NCBI RefSeq assembly: GCF_040049255.1
Contig: NZ_JBDZDR010000002.1
Span: forward strand, 872,370 to 936,369
Direction of reading: 5' to 3'
DNA: 64,000 nt
From: Pseudaminobacter sp040049255
Lineage (GTDB): Bacteria; Pseudomonadota; Alphaproteobacteria; Rhizobiales; Rhizobiaceae
Shown: piece after piece, positions 44,845 to 53,585 of the stretch
Layout: each line of letters opens with the position of its first letter
Position numbering within the stretch: position 1 is the stretch's first letter
Made by a program: the position numbers and the translations under genes
Notes under the pieces: model-generated
What the model was told of the DNA's origin: nothing
What the model saw: only the letters and a program-made list of their open reading frames with translations
The model's database searches: none

Positions 44845-44857
44845 TGGCATGACTGGC
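44829..44857. repeat. 29-bp near-perfect palindrome
   Basis: Arms of 14 bases (GCCAGTCATGCCAT and its complement) flank a single central G. This is far longer than a chance dyad. No T-run follows on either strand, so it is not a standard terminator. It separates the enzyme genes from the importer that starts at 44948, and might be an mRNA 3'-end stem or an operator for the importer. Confidence 0.7.
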
Positions 44858-44947
44858 GAATAGAACGGTCACCGAATGACGAGGTTGCGGCTGCAACAAA
44901 GTTGACAACACCCTGAGAAGCCAGAATCCGGGAAGGAAGAAAGCGGA

Positions 44948-45976
44948 ATGATGAAGTTTCCATTGAATCGGCGGCAAGCACTTATCGGCCTCGGAGCCGC
45001 GGGCACCATGCTGGGCCTTGGTATGCCTGCGCGCGCCAACACCAAGGTCAATCTCGGCGTGATCCGCCTGGCCAGCCATGCTCCCAGCTTTATAGCGTTC
45101 GAGCGGGGCTACTACGCGGACGAAGGTCTTGACGTAGAGCTGAAATATTTCGAGGCGGCGCAGCCGATGGCGGTGGCCATCGCATCCGGCGACGCCGATT
45201 ATGGTGTCACCGCCATGAGCGGCGGCTTGATCAGCCTGGCCGAGAAAGAGGCCGTCAAGGTCATCGGCGGCGCGCTGACGGAAGAAAAGGGGCTGGTTGG
45301 AGCCATCATCCTTGCCTCCAACAAGGCCTATGAGGCCGGCCTCACCCACCCGAAGGAACTGGCCGGCAAGAGCTTCGGCATCACCACCGCAGGCTCCTCG
45401 TTCCACTTCATGGCCCACAAGATCGCCCAGGCCAACGACATCCCGCTGTCGAAAATCTCGCTGCGTCCGCTGCAGAAGGTTGGCGCCGTGGTCGGCGCGC
45501 TGTCTTCCGGCCAGATCGATTCCTGGGCGATCCAGTCCAGCATCGGCAAGAAGATGATCGCCGAGGGCGCGGCCAAGCAGATCGGCCTGGTCTCCGACTA
45601 TGCGCCGGATTACCAGGTTACGACCGTGTTCACCTCGACCGCCAACGCGGCCAAGGAGCGCGAGAAGACGCAGGCCTTCATCCGCGCCTACTCCAAGGCG
45701 GTGGAAGATTACAACAAGGCCTTCGTCGACAAGACGGCCGACGCCGGCGAAGTCGATGAGATCGCCAAGATCTGCCACAAATATGTTGAGGCCGATCTAC
45801 CGTTCGAGCAGGCCAAGACCAACCTGGTCGAGGGCTCTATGCGCATCAACAAGAACCTCGCTTTGTCGCTGAAGTCGGTGACCGAGCAGCTCGAATGGTT
45901 CAAGTCCGAAGGCATGGTGAAGGGGAACATCACCCCCGAGATGCTTTTCGACACGTCCTACGTCGAAACCATCTGA
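44948..45976 (+). CDS. NMT1/SsuA-type ABC transporter substrate-binding protein (Tat signal)
   Basis: A 342-residue periplasmic binding protein of the nitrate/sulfonate/taurine/thiamine-precursor class. A twin-arginine leader (NRRQALIGLGAAG) ends near PARANTK. The mature start VNLGVIRLASHAPSFIAFER and GYYADEGLDVELKYFEAAQP is diagnostic for the class, as is GKSFGITTAGSSFHFMAHKI. It is followed by a stem-loop and by ATPase and permease genes. Its place in the LysR cluster suggests import of the compound that the cluster breaks down. Confidence 0.92.
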   Translation: MMKFPLNRRQALIGLGAAGTMLGLGMPARANTKVNLGVIRLASHAPSFIAFERGYYADEGLDVELKYFEAAQPMAVAIASGDADYGVTAMSGGLISLAEKEAVKVIGGALTEEKGLVGAIILASNKAYEAGLTHPKELAGKSFGITTAGSSFHFMAHKIAQANDIPLSKISLRPLQKVGAVVGALSSGQIDSWAIQSSIGKKMIAEGAAKQIGLVSDYAPDYQVTTVFTSTANAAKEREKTQAFIRAYSKAVEDYNKAFVDKTADAGEVDEIAKICHKYVEADLPFEQAKTNLVEGSMRINKNLALSLKSVTEQLEWFKSEGMVKGNITPEMLFDTSYVETI

Positions 45977-45999
45977 TCCACTCCAACCTTCTCAAATTA

Positions 46000-46022
46000 C
46001 GGAGGCCCCTCGGGGGCCTCCG
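46000..46022 (+). other. Intercistronic stem-loop after the binding-protein gene
   Basis: A perfect 10-bp stem (CGGAGGCCCC / GGGGCCTCCG) with a 3-base loop, 23 bases after the stop codon and 12 before the ATPase start. It lacks a T-run. Its right arm could also mask the ATPase ribosome site (GGCGGAG), which lies directly downstream. Confidence 0.7.
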
Positions 46023-46034
46023 GCGGAGTATTCC

Positions 46035-46802
46035 ATGGATTTGCTGATCGATAATGTCACCCACACCTATGGTGCCGTCGAGGTGTTGCGGGACATCTCG
46101 CTCGAAATCCCCCAAGGGCAGATCGTCTGTCTTATCGGGCCTTCCGGGTGCGGAAAATCTACCCTGCTGCGCTTCCTCGGCGGGCTTGAAAAGCCCACGA
46201 AAGGCGCGGTCCTGCAGGTCGGCGAGCCGGCCAAGGACTCGCTCAACCCGCTGACCTATGTTTTCCAGCATTTCGCGCTGCTGCCCTGGCGCACCGTGGA
46301 AGGCAATATCGCTCTTGTGCTTGAGGATCATGGCATCGGCCGCGCCGAGATGGACAGGATCATCACCGACGTGCTGGCGCGCACCCGTCTCTCGGACTTC
46401 CGCACGGCGTTGCCCAAGCAGCTATCCGGCGGCATGAAGCAGCGCGTCGCGATCGCCCGTGCGCTCGCCGTGCGCCCCGCGGTCATGCTGATGGACGAGC
46501 CGCTTTCCGCGCTCGACAGCCAGACGCGCGAGCTCTTGATGGACGATCTCGTTGCGCTGTGGACCCGTCAGCCCTTCACGGCCGTCTATGTGACGCACAA
46601 TCTTGCCGAAGCCGTCCGCCTCGGCCACCGCATCGTCGTACTCTCCCGCCGGCCCGGCCGCATTCGCGAGATCGTCGAGATCGACATGCCGCTTGACCAG
46701 CGGAAGTTGGGAAACCCCGAGCTCGATGCCAAGCACACCCAGCTTTGGGACTTGATGCGCGAGGAGGCCGCCGCCGCAGACCAGGAGTTGCTCGATGTCT
46801 GA
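46035..46802 (+). CDS. SsuB/TauB-type ABC transporter ATPase
   Basis: A 255-residue ATPase. Walker A is GPSGCGKS at 35-42, the Q-loop is YVFQHFALLPWRTV, the signature LSGGMKQR, and Walker B VMLMDEPLSALD, as in nitrate/sulfonate/taurine importers. It overlaps the permease start by 8 bases. The solute depends on the binding protein. Confidence 0.94.
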   Translation: MDLLIDNVTHTYGAVEVLRDISLEIPQGQIVCLIGPSGCGKSTLLRFLGGLEKPTKGAVLQVGEPAKDSLNPLTYVFQHFALLPWRTVEGNIALVLEDHGIGRAEMDRIITDVLARTRLSDFRTALPKQLSGGMKQRVAIARALAVRPAVMLMDEPLSALDSQTRELLMDDLVALWTRQPFTAVYVTHNLAEAVRLGHRIVVLSRRPGRIREIVEIDMPLDQRKLGNPELDAKHTQLWDLMREEAAAADQELLDV

Positions 46803-47592
46803 TGTCAGGGTTCGTCCCGTCGAATTCCGCGGCCGGGGCTTCGCCCCGCAGCATGTACGTGGCATCGGCCTCATCGTTTTCGTGGTGCTGATCGGCCTTG
46901 CTGAGATCGGCACGCGTTCCGGCATAATTTCCGCGCTGTCGCTGCCGCGCCCTTCCGCCGTGCTGCAAACCTTTGTCCAGCTTTACGAGACGGGTCTGTT
47001 GTGGAAACACCTGCTCCCCTCGTTCCAGAGGCTTTTTGTCGGTGCCTTCATCGGCATCGCGGTAGGCATTTCGCTTGGTGTCCTGATCGGTCTTTTCAGC
47101 CTCGTCCGCGCCGGCCTCGTGCCGCTGGTGGCCGCCCTGTTCCCGATACCGAAGATCGCGCTCCTGCCGCTCTTTGTCATCTGGTTCGGCATTGACGAGG
47201 CCTCGAAATACGCGCTGATCGCCTTCGGCACGTTCACGCCCACCGTCGTGGCCACCTATGGCGCGGTGGATAATGTCGACCGCAGCCTGATCAGGATGGG
47301 CCAGAGCTTCGGGCTTTCCTGGTGGTCGATCGTCCGCAAGATCGTCTTGCCCGGCGCGTTCCCGGCTATCCTTTCCGGCCTGCGCGTGTCGATCTCGATT
47401 GCCATCATCCTGCTGGTTGCCGCCGAGATGCTCGGCGCCGAATATGGCGTCGGCTCCTATATTCTCGAGGCGGGCGCGCTCTACGATCTCGAGCGGCTTT
47501 TTGCCGGCGTGGCGATCCTGTCGATCATGGGCCTGGTCTTGAATTGGCTGATCGGCCTCATCGAGAAGCGTTTCCTCGGCTGGCGCGGCTAA
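46795..47592 (+). CDS. SsuC/TauC-type ABC transporter permease
   Basis: A 265-residue inner-membrane permease with about six hydrophobic segments. It has the family blocks LLPSFQRLFVGAFIGIAVGI, PKIALLPLFVIWFG and the coupling loop ...LIRMGQSFGLSWWSIVRKIV. A longer hydrophilic N-terminus (about 25 residues) is normal. It is followed 33 bases later by the zinc dehydrogenase gene. Confidence 0.93.
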   Translation: MSDVRVRPVEFRGRGFAPQHVRGIGLIVFVVLIGLAEIGTRSGIISALSLPRPSAVLQTFVQLYETGLLWKHLLPSFQRLFVGAFIGIAVGISLGVLIGLFSLVRAGLVPLVAALFPIPKIALLPLFVIWFGIDEASKYALIAFGTFTPTVVATYGAVDNVDRSLIRMGQSFGLSWWSIVRKIVLPGAFPAILSGLRVSISIAIILLVAAEMLGAEYGVGSYILEAGALYDLERLFAGVAILSIMGLVLNWLIGLIEKRFLGWRG

Positions 47593-47625
47593 CACCGCGC
47601 CGCCGGCAACCGAGAGTATCGAAAC

Positions 47626-48669
47626 ATGCTGGCTTTGCAGAAGGTGCGGCCCGGCCCGGGAATCGAGCTGCGCCACCTGCCCGAAATATCGGAAATCCTC
47701 CCCGAAGAGGTGCTGATCCGAACCGCGGCGACCGGCATTTGCGGGACCGATCTGCACATCGCCGAATGGACGCCTGGATACGAATCCATGCAGTCGGCGA
47801 TGCCGGTCACGCTTGGCCATGAATTGTCCGGCACGATCGTCTCCACGGGTGCTGCCGTCGATAGCCGGTTGGTCGGAACGCGGGTGACCGTTCGGCCCTC
47901 GGTAGTGTGCAGGCATTGCGACGCGTGCCGCGCGAAGGATGAGGAAAACTGCACGGGGCGCCGCGGTATCGGCATCGGGCGCAACGGCGCCTTTGCTTCT
48001 CATGTCGCGGTGCCCTTTGCCAATTGCGTGGCGCTGCCCGAAGGGCTCGATTTCGAGATCGCCGCTCTGACGGAGCCGATGACCGTCTGCGCGGAAGCGG
48101 TCGATACCGGCGAAGTAAAGAAGGGCGACCGCGTGCTGGTGCTCGGCCCCGGCTTCATAGGACAGGGGATCGCGCTCTTCTGTGAAGCGGCCGGCGCTTC
48201 CGAAGTGGTGATCTGCGGGCACAATGATGCGGCGCGGCTGAAGACACTCAACGATCTCGGCTTCGCCAACACCGTCGACACCGCCGGCACCACGCTATCG
48301 GAGGCGCTGCGGCCGTTTCTGGGGCGCGGCAAGTTCGACGTGGTCATCGAGGCGACCGGCGCCCCGCAGGTGGTGCCGGAAGCGCTCGCCTGTCTGAAGA
48401 AGAGGGGGATTCTGGTCATCGCGGGCATTCATCCGCGGCCGGTCGAGATCGATCTCACGCAACTCGTTCGCAACCATCAGCAGGTGCGAGGCTCCTACCG
48501 CTCCCCTGTCGCAACCTGGCATCGCGTTCTGGACTATCTCTCGGCCAACCAGGACCGCGTGCGCGGACTGATCACGCACCGCTTCGATCTGGCCAATGCC
48601 GAGAAGGGCTTTGCCCTGGCCTTGGGCAAGGCAGCCTCCAAGGTCGTCATTCACCATCAACAGGATTGA
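47626..48669 (+). CDS. Zinc-dependent medium-chain dehydrogenase (threonine/sorbitol dehydrogenase-like)
   Basis: A 347-residue NAD(P)-dependent MDR enzyme. Catalytic zinc ligands are Cys39 (GICGTDLH), His65 and Glu66 (GHELSG); structural zinc ligands are Cys95, Cys98, Cys101 and Cys109. The cofactor loop is VLVLGPGFIGQGIALFCE. It oxidises an alcohol or reduces a ketone; sequence features fit L-threonine/2,3-butanediol/sorbitol dehydrogenase relatives. It comes directly after the importer genes, so it probably acts in the same catabolic route. Confidence 0.9.
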   Translation: MLALQKVRPGPGIELRHLPEISEILPEEVLIRTAATGICGTDLHIAEWTPGYESMQSAMPVTLGHELSGTIVSTGAAVDSRLVGTRVTVRPSVVCRHCDACRAKDEENCTGRRGIGIGRNGAFASHVAVPFANCVALPEGLDFEIAALTEPMTVCAEAVDTGEVKKGDRVLVLGPGFIGQGIALFCEAAGASEVVICGHNDAARLKTLNDLGFANTVDTAGTTLSEALRPFLGRGKFDVVIEATGAPQVVPEALACLKKRGILVIAGIHPRPVEIDLTQLVRNHQQVRGSYRSPVATWHRVLDYLSANQDRVRGLITHRFDLANAEKGFALALGKAASKVVIHHQQD

Positions 48670-48676
48670 GAAGCCG

Positions 48677-49408
48677 ATGTCTTCGCAAGGTACAGCTTTC
48701 CTGGCACTGTGGAACGGCTTCGATCCGGCGCTGCTGGACGAATATGAATGCTGGCATACATTCGAGCATGTGCCGGAACGGCTCAGCGTGCCGGGTTTTC
48801 TCTCGGGCAAGCGCTACGCAAGTGGCGGCGGCGCGGAGCGCAGGTTCTTCACGCTCTACGAGCTGGAGTCGCTCCAGGTGCTCGAAAGCGCGGCCTATCG
48901 GGAACTCGTCGACGAGCCGACACGCTGGTCGGCTAAGATGCGCCGTTCCTTCAGCGGCTTTCGCAGATATCCCTGCCGCCGCGTGGCAGCCGCCGGTAGC
49001 GGGCTCGCAGGCGCGGCAGCCACGTTCGTCCTGCCCCTGTCGGCGCCAGAGAACGAGGTCGAAGCTCTCGCGGAGTTGCTAGGCAGGCAATTCTCTTCCG
49101 GTAGGATCACGTCGTTTCAGATCGGTGTCTCGATCGCCAATCCGCACTACAAGGTGTTCAGTCAGGACTTCTCCGCTGCGGAAGGAGGCTCCGTAATCGT
49201 GGCCGTGCTCGAGGCGACGACCAGACCGGCGCTGGACGAAGCGGGAAGGGCGCTGGCCGACAAAACGGCAAGCTTCTCCGCAGCCAAGACGCCGGACTGG
49301 GAAGTTTTCGATCTCCTCTACGCGATCGCCAAGCAGGAACCGCCTCAGGGAGAAAGGTGGCGCGTTCCTCCGCGCGATGACCTGCGCGCGCTCTTTTCCG
49401 ACCACTGA
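48677..49408 (+). CDS. Dimeric alpha/beta-barrel protein (EthD/DUF4286-like)
   Basis: A 243-residue protein with two ferredoxin-like repeats. The first is clear: LALWNGFDPALLDEYECWHT, FEHVPERLSVPGFLSGKRYA, then a strand with FFTLYELES. This H-x-PERL...PGF pattern is seen in EthD- and DUF4286-type proteins associated with degradation pathways. The second half is more diverged. The ATG at 48677 follows the dehydrogenase gene by 7 bases, so it is the last gene of the LysR cluster. Its role could be binding or isomerising an intermediate; this is not established. Confidence 0.65.
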   Translation: MSSQGTAFLALWNGFDPALLDEYECWHTFEHVPERLSVPGFLSGKRYASGGGAERRFFTLYELESLQVLESAAYRELVDEPTRWSAKMRRSFSGFRRYPCRRVAAAGSGLAGAAATFVLPLSAPENEVEALAELLGRQFSSGRITSFQIGVSIANPHYKVFSQDFSAAEGGSVIVAVLEATTRPALDEAGRALADKTASFSAAKTPDWEVFDLLYAIAKQEPPQGERWRVPPRDDLRALFSDH

Positions 49409-49457
49409 TCGCCTGTCCCGGGTGATCGAGATCAACTCTGGTTGCGGCAAGTGAGGG

Positions 49458-50372
49458 CTATTGGCAGAATGTGCCGCCATCCTTGCGCGGAGCGAGATCG
49501 AAATGCAGATGCCCGGCATGGTCGGCATCACTGCCTGGACCCAAAACCGTCTTGAATGGACCGCAGGCGGCATTGCGGATCTCGGCAATGAATTTTGTGG
49601 CCTTCTCGTCCGAAGCGGGTGCGACGTCGATTTCGGTGCCTTTTGAAAGGCTGAAATGACCGATGTCGATAGCATTGCCGAACGCGTGTTCGGACAGTTT
49701 GGCGGTGCCGTTGCGCGGGCGACAGACGTAAGTCGAGACCTGGGACACCGATTTCAACTCTTCGCCATAGACACTCCGTGCGGCCGGTTCGATGACACTT
49801 GCCGCAAATCGCGCCAAAGCCTCGGCCAGGTTGCAGTTCATCAGCGCGTCTGGTGCCAGATCGATGTCTTTGCCGAGCGTATTCACGAAGATCGGGTAGG
49901 GCAGGGCGCAACCGGATTCGCTGCTTTCGGGCGGGCGTTCCTTGAAGTCGACCCCAAGTGCGCTCAGCCTCGCGCGGCAGGCGGCCTCGTCTGCCGGCAT
50001 GGTGGCCGAGCGCGGGGCGTTTGAACGCGGGTCCGGCGGCTCGGCGTTGTCGCTCGCCTTAGATTTGCCCTCCGTGCCGGAAGGCGCAGGTCTTGCCTCG
50101 GGCAAGGGGGCTTTGTCGGGAGTGACCGGCGCATCGTCATGCGGCGCGGTTGCCTCGCCTGCCTTGCCGTGGCCGTCCGGGCGCGGTTCGGGGATCGGCG
50201 TATCGCCAGGCCTCTTGGGTGGAATATTGCCTGCGCGCGGCGAGAAGACCTTTGGCACAGGAGCCTTCTGCGGCAGTACCGGCAGCTTGGCTTTCGCCGC
50301 GCCGGCCAAAAACAGGGTCGCGACCAGCGCGGGTAAGACAGTCGTGAAAATAACTGGCGACGACCTGCTCAT
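49458..50372 (-). CDS. Extensin-like family protein (envelope)
   Basis: A 304-residue exported protein with a signal peptide (about 1-27: hydrophobic TTVLPALVATLFLAGAAKA). Residues about 28-130 are Pro/Ala/Lys-rich and probably unstructured. The C-terminal ~170 residues are the extensin-like domain: CRARLSALGVDFKERPP, GCALPYPIFV, CNLAEALARF, LSEHAFGNAIDIGHF, and HAGHLHFDLA. The SEHAxGNAxD and H-x-H elements resemble a peptidase-like zinc site (VanY/M15 type). The start at 50372 is used because a longer frame runs into the upstream gene. It is convergent with the LysR cluster. Confidence 0.85.
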   Translation of the reverse strand: MSRSSPVIFTTVLPALVATLFLAGAAKAKLPVLPQKAPVPKVFSPRAGNIPPKRPGDTPIPEPRPDGHGKAGEATAPHDDAPVTPDKAPLPEARPAPSGTEGKSKASDNAEPPDPRSNAPRSATMPADEAACRARLSALGVDFKERPPESSESGCALPYPIFVNTLGKDIDLAPDALMNCNLAEALARFAASVIEPAARSVYGEELKSVSQVSTYVCRPRNGTAKLSEHAFGNAIDIGHFSLSKGTEIDVAPASDEKATKFIAEIRNAACGPFKTVLGPGSDADHAGHLHFDLAPRKDGGTFCQ

Positions 50373-50451
50373 CGGCACAGCAACGATGTCATCGCCGCAC
50401 AGGTTCCGCTTGTCGATCGCGCGACGCGCTGTCACGCGCCGCGCGAGAGCC

Positions 50452-51426
50452 TCAGGCTTCCTGTATGGCGGAAAGCTTCCACTCCGCACCGTTCTGGCGC
50501 ACAAAGGTCCACAGTTCAGTTGTTTCGGTCGGCTCGTCGGCGTCGCCATCGACGATCTTGCCCGTGGCGCGCTCTCGGGTCACGTCGCGTGAGGAGTAAC
50601 GCAAGGCAGCTGTTGCATAATCGCGTCCGTCCTCACGCCAGCTTTCGGCAATATCGGCCTGCAGGAGGGTGACGTCCGACACATCATTGCGGAGGCCATT
50701 CTGCGCGTTTTCCGCCAGTTCTTCCGACAGGTAGGAAACCATTTCGGGCGTCGCCAACCGGCGGAGCGCACCATGGTCTTCACGCCCAAACGCTTCCTGA
50801 ACCTCCGTCAGCAGCTGCTGGAATGTTTCGCGATCGGCCTGGGTGAGCGCGATTTCCTCAGAAGTGACCGTCTCGGCCTCGCGATCGGATCCCGAGCCCA
50901 TACCGGGAATGCCAAACATTGCGGGATTGGCATCGCGTTGATGCGTGTCACCGCGTCCGAAACCCGCTCCGGCCATGGCCGGCGTCTGAGCGTGCGCGGA
51001 TCGCTGCCGGAAAAAGCGAACAGCCAGCATGATCGCGCCGCCGATCACCAGCGCCTGGAGGAGAAAGCCGAACATGCCAGCCAGACCGCCGAAACCATGT
51101 CCCAGAAGAACACCCAGCAGGCCGCCGAGCAGCAGGCCGCGCATCATCGAGCCGCCGAAACCGCTCATGAAGCCCGGGCGCTGCGCGCCGGCCGGCTGCT
51201 GGCGGGCCGCAGTGTTGGTTCCGGTATTGGGCGTCATCGACCGTTCGACCGGAGCGGTTTGCGCCGGCGCCGTCCGTGTGGTCGGCGGCGCCTGGAAGGT
51301 GCGCGTGCCCCGACTGCCAAAACTGCCGCCGCGCCGCGCCTCGGCGTGATCCATCGCTGTCATGGAAAATGCCAGGAACAGGCCCGCAAACAGGGTTGCA
51401 AATCGGAGGGTGGGCGAAGTCGACAT
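50452..51426 (-). CDS. Tim44-like domain membrane protein
   Basis: A 324-residue protein. It has a signal peptide (about 1-28, ending near DHAEA), a low-complexity Gly/Arg/Thr/Ala stretch, a glycine-rich hydrophobic hairpin (GLLLGGLLGVLLGHGFGGLA, then GFLLQALVIGGAIMLAVRFF), and a C-terminal Tim44-like domain (FQQLLTEVQEAFGREDHGAL to VRQNGAEWKLSAIQ). Such proteins are common in alphaproteobacteria; a link to the inner membrane or to protein handling is assumed from mitochondrial Tim44. The ATG at 51426 has GAGGAAC upstream. Confidence 0.88.
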   Translation of the reverse strand: MSTSPTLRFATLFAGLFLAFSMTAMDHAEARRGGSFGSRGTRTFQAPPTTRTAPAQTAPVERSMTPNTGTNTAARQQPAGAQRPGFMSGFGGSMMRGLLLGGLLGVLLGHGFGGLAGMFGFLLQALVIGGAIMLAVRFFRQRSAHAQTPAMAGAGFGRGDTHQRDANPAMFGIPGMGSGSDREAETVTSEEIALTQADRETFQQLLTEVQEAFGREDHGALRRLATPEMVSYLSEELAENAQNGLRNDVSDVTLLQADIAESWREDGRDYATAALRYSSRDVTRERATGKIVDGDADEPTETTELWTFVRQNGAEWKLSAIQEA

Positions 51427-51859
51427 GGGCAGTTCCTCAATGAATGCGGTCTTGGCGCGATCCAGGCTCGCGCGCGGCCCGGCCCGGGTCCCGCATCTGG
51501 GGGCGGCGCGATCGACTTTCAAGAGCAATTTGCCAACAACCACGCCATCGATTTGCGCGCACGGAACGACGCCGCGCGGCAACGCAGATAGTGGCGCCGG
51601 GCGGCGGCGCGGACGCTCTTGAATTTCCGCGCCCATGCAGTTAAACGGGACACACCAGACCGGGCCCCTCTGGCGGTTCCCCTGAACCGTGATGTCGGAC
51701 TGGATATCCAAACAGGTGGCCTGGTGATCGTGGAATTTCATCGACCGTAGCATTCGCAGCTTAACCCGCCTCGGGCACGAAAGTGCCGGCCCGGGCGTCT
51801 GTTACATGCTTACATGCTGTCGATCCACCCCAGGCGCCCCAACGAACAACGGGTGCCAC

Positions 51860-52513
51860 ATGAGCGAACTTCTTACCCCGGAAGCCCTTTCCGCCCTTCT
51901 ACAGGTCATCTTCATCGACCTGGTTCTGGCCGGCGACAACGCCATCGTCATCGGCCTTGCCGCAGCAGGCCTGCCCAAGGACCAGCGCAACAAGGCGATC
52001 CTCATCGGCATCATGGCAGCCACCGTGCTACGCATCGGTTTCGCCGCAGCTACAACCCAACTCCTGCAGATTGTCGGTCTGCTGCTTGCCGGCGGCGTCC
52101 TTCTGCTCTGGGTTTGCTGGAAAATGTGGCGGGAACTGCAGGCCAGCCAGGGCCAGGAAGTGGAAGTGGCCGAAGCACTCGAAGGCCGCGACATCAACCT
52201 TGATGGAGAGATCGCGGCCGGCGCCCCGCGCAAGACCTTCGCGCAGGCGACATGGCTGATCGTCGTCGCCGACGTATCGATGTCGCTCGACAACGTGCTC
52301 GCGGTTGCTGGCGCTGCGCGTGATCATCTGGCTGTGATGGTATTCGGCCTCGCCCTGTCCATCGCGATGATGGGCCTGGCTGCCACATACATCGCGCGCC
52401 TTTTGCAGCGCTATCGCTGGATCGCCTATGCCGGCCTCGCCATCATCCTTTATGTCGCGCTGGAGATGATCTACCGCGGCTCCCACGAGGTTTTGGCGCA
52501 TCTCAATTTCTGA
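51860..52513 (+). CDS. TerC family membrane protein (YjbE type)
   Basis: A 217-residue integral membrane protein of the TerC superfamily with about seven hydrophobic segments. The conserved acidic motifs are FIDLVLAGDNAIVIGLAAAG and VADVSMSLDNVLAVAGAARD. TerC proteins are implicated in metal (Mn2+) export and metalation of exported enzymes. The ATG at 51860 gives the typical N-terminus (SELLTPEALSALLQ). I looked for a yybP-ykoY manganese riboswitch upstream and did not recognise one. Confidence 0.92.
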   Translation: MSELLTPEALSALLQVIFIDLVLAGDNAIVIGLAAAGLPKDQRNKAILIGIMAATVLRIGFAAATTQLLQIVGLLLAGGVLLLWVCWKMWRELQASQGQEVEVAEALEGRDINLDGEIAAGAPRKTFAQATWLIVVADVSMSLDNVLAVAGAARDHLAVMVFGLALSIAMMGLAATYIARLLQRYRWIAYAGLAIILYVALEMIYRGSHEVLAHLNF

Positions 52514-52575
52514 GGCCTTGCCTGCCTTGCTCGAAGGATAGCCCTCCTTCGTGCCATGGGTTTGGAAAGCTAGAT

Positions 52576-52598
52576 AGGCCGAACCTGCCGTTCGGCCT
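52576..52598. terminator. Stem-loop between convergent terC and pssA genes
   Basis: A perfect 9-bp stem (AGGCCGAAC / GTTCGGCCT) with a 5-base loop, 62 bases after the terC stop. No T-run follows; instead a G/C tract (52600-52614) comes next. It is probably the 3' end of the terC transcript. Confidence 0.5.
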
Positions 52599-52732
52599 GC
52601 CCCCGGGGGGGGCGCCTTGCTCATCGGGACAAGGATAGCCGCAGCCTGCAACAAACCTGGCCCGTTTACACTCCTTCTAAGGACTGCCAAGCCCGCAACG
52701 GGAAAAATCCAGCTACGGCCGGTCTCCGCAGG

Positions 52733-53512
52733 TCAGCTGTCGTCGTTGCGAAACTTGACCCTGTATTGCCACCAGCTGAGCGGGATAGATGCCAGGTAGG
52801 CCGCTGTGGCAAGGGCCAGGATCTCGCGCGGATAAACCATGAAAGTGATGAGCGAGACAATTACCGCTGCTTCAATGCAAATCTTGCTACTATGGCTGTA
52901 AGCTTTCAGGGTCTTTCCTGAGAATGTCGGGATGGTGGAGATCATCAGGAACGCGATAAAGATTGCGTAAGGCCCGATTGCCTTGACAGATGTCGGATCC
53001 GGCTCAGTCAGTGAAAGAGGGAGCAAGACTGCCAGCGCGGCGCTTGGGGTGGGCATTCCGGTGAAATAGGCGCGCTGCCACGGATCTTTCTCCTCAAGCG
53101 TGGAATTGAAGCGCGCCAGACGCAATGCCGAAGCGAGAGCAAAGACCATCAGACAGAGGCTGGCGGCCGTGTTCATATGTTCGCCGCTCCAGAAATAGAG
53201 AAGCAGGATCGGCGCGATGCCGAAGCTCAGGAAATCGGCAAGACTGTCAAATTCCGCTCCGAAGCGCGAGGCTGAGTGGAGCTTGCGCGCGACCCTCCCG
53301 TCGAGCCCGTCCAGGATCGCTGCTGCGACGATAGCCGCAAGCGCCGCATCAAATTTCCCGTCGATGGAAAAACGGACTGAGATCAGGCCCGCGCACAGTG
53401 CCGATGCGGTGATGGCGTTCGGCAGAAATCGGGCGAGGACGGAAGGTTCCGGCTTGGCGGGCGAATGGTCCAATTCAATCTCCGTGGAAGGGTAATGCCT
53501 GGCAATCCTCAC
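52733..53512 (-). CDS. pssA: CDP-diacylglycerol-serine O-phosphatidyltransferase
   Basis: A 259-residue membrane enzyme that makes phosphatidylserine from CDP-diacylglycerol and serine. The CDP-alcohol phosphotransferase motif is complete: Asp68, Asp71-Gly72, Ala75-Arg76, Gly85, Asp89 and Asp93 (DG-x2-AR-x8-G-x3-D-x3-D). Six to eight hydrophobic segments follow. PssA normally pairs with a decarboxylase gene (psd), which is not next to it here. Its neighbour upstream is a membrane phosphotransferase of the LTA synthase type, which may use phospholipid head groups. It could be another CDP-alcohol transferase, but length and the FSGKTLKAYS block fit PssA. Confidence 0.85.
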   Translation of the reverse strand: MRIARHYPSTEIELDHSPAKPEPSVLARFLPNAITASALCAGLISVRFSIDGKFDAALAAIVAAAILDGLDGRVARKLHSASRFGAEFDSLADFLSFGIAPILLLYFWSGEHMNTAASLCLMVFALASALRLARFNSTLEEKDPWQRAYFTGMPTPSAALAVLLPLSLTEPDPTSVKAIGPYAIFIAFLMISTIPTFSGKTLKAYSHSSKICIEAAVIVSLITFMVYPREILALATAAYLASIPLSWWQYRVKFRNDDS

Positions 53513-53585
53513 CTAAACCTCCCGATTTCGGGGTTGATGGTCGGTCACTTCGAACAGGTATCTTCTCGTCCTCCTCCAAATTCGC

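Noticed and set aside
51754..51859. Possible yybP-ykoY manganese riboswitch before the TerC gene
   Set aside because: TerC genes often have one, but the conserved paired elements were not recognisable in this 106-base gap; only a tandem TTACATGC repeat was seen.
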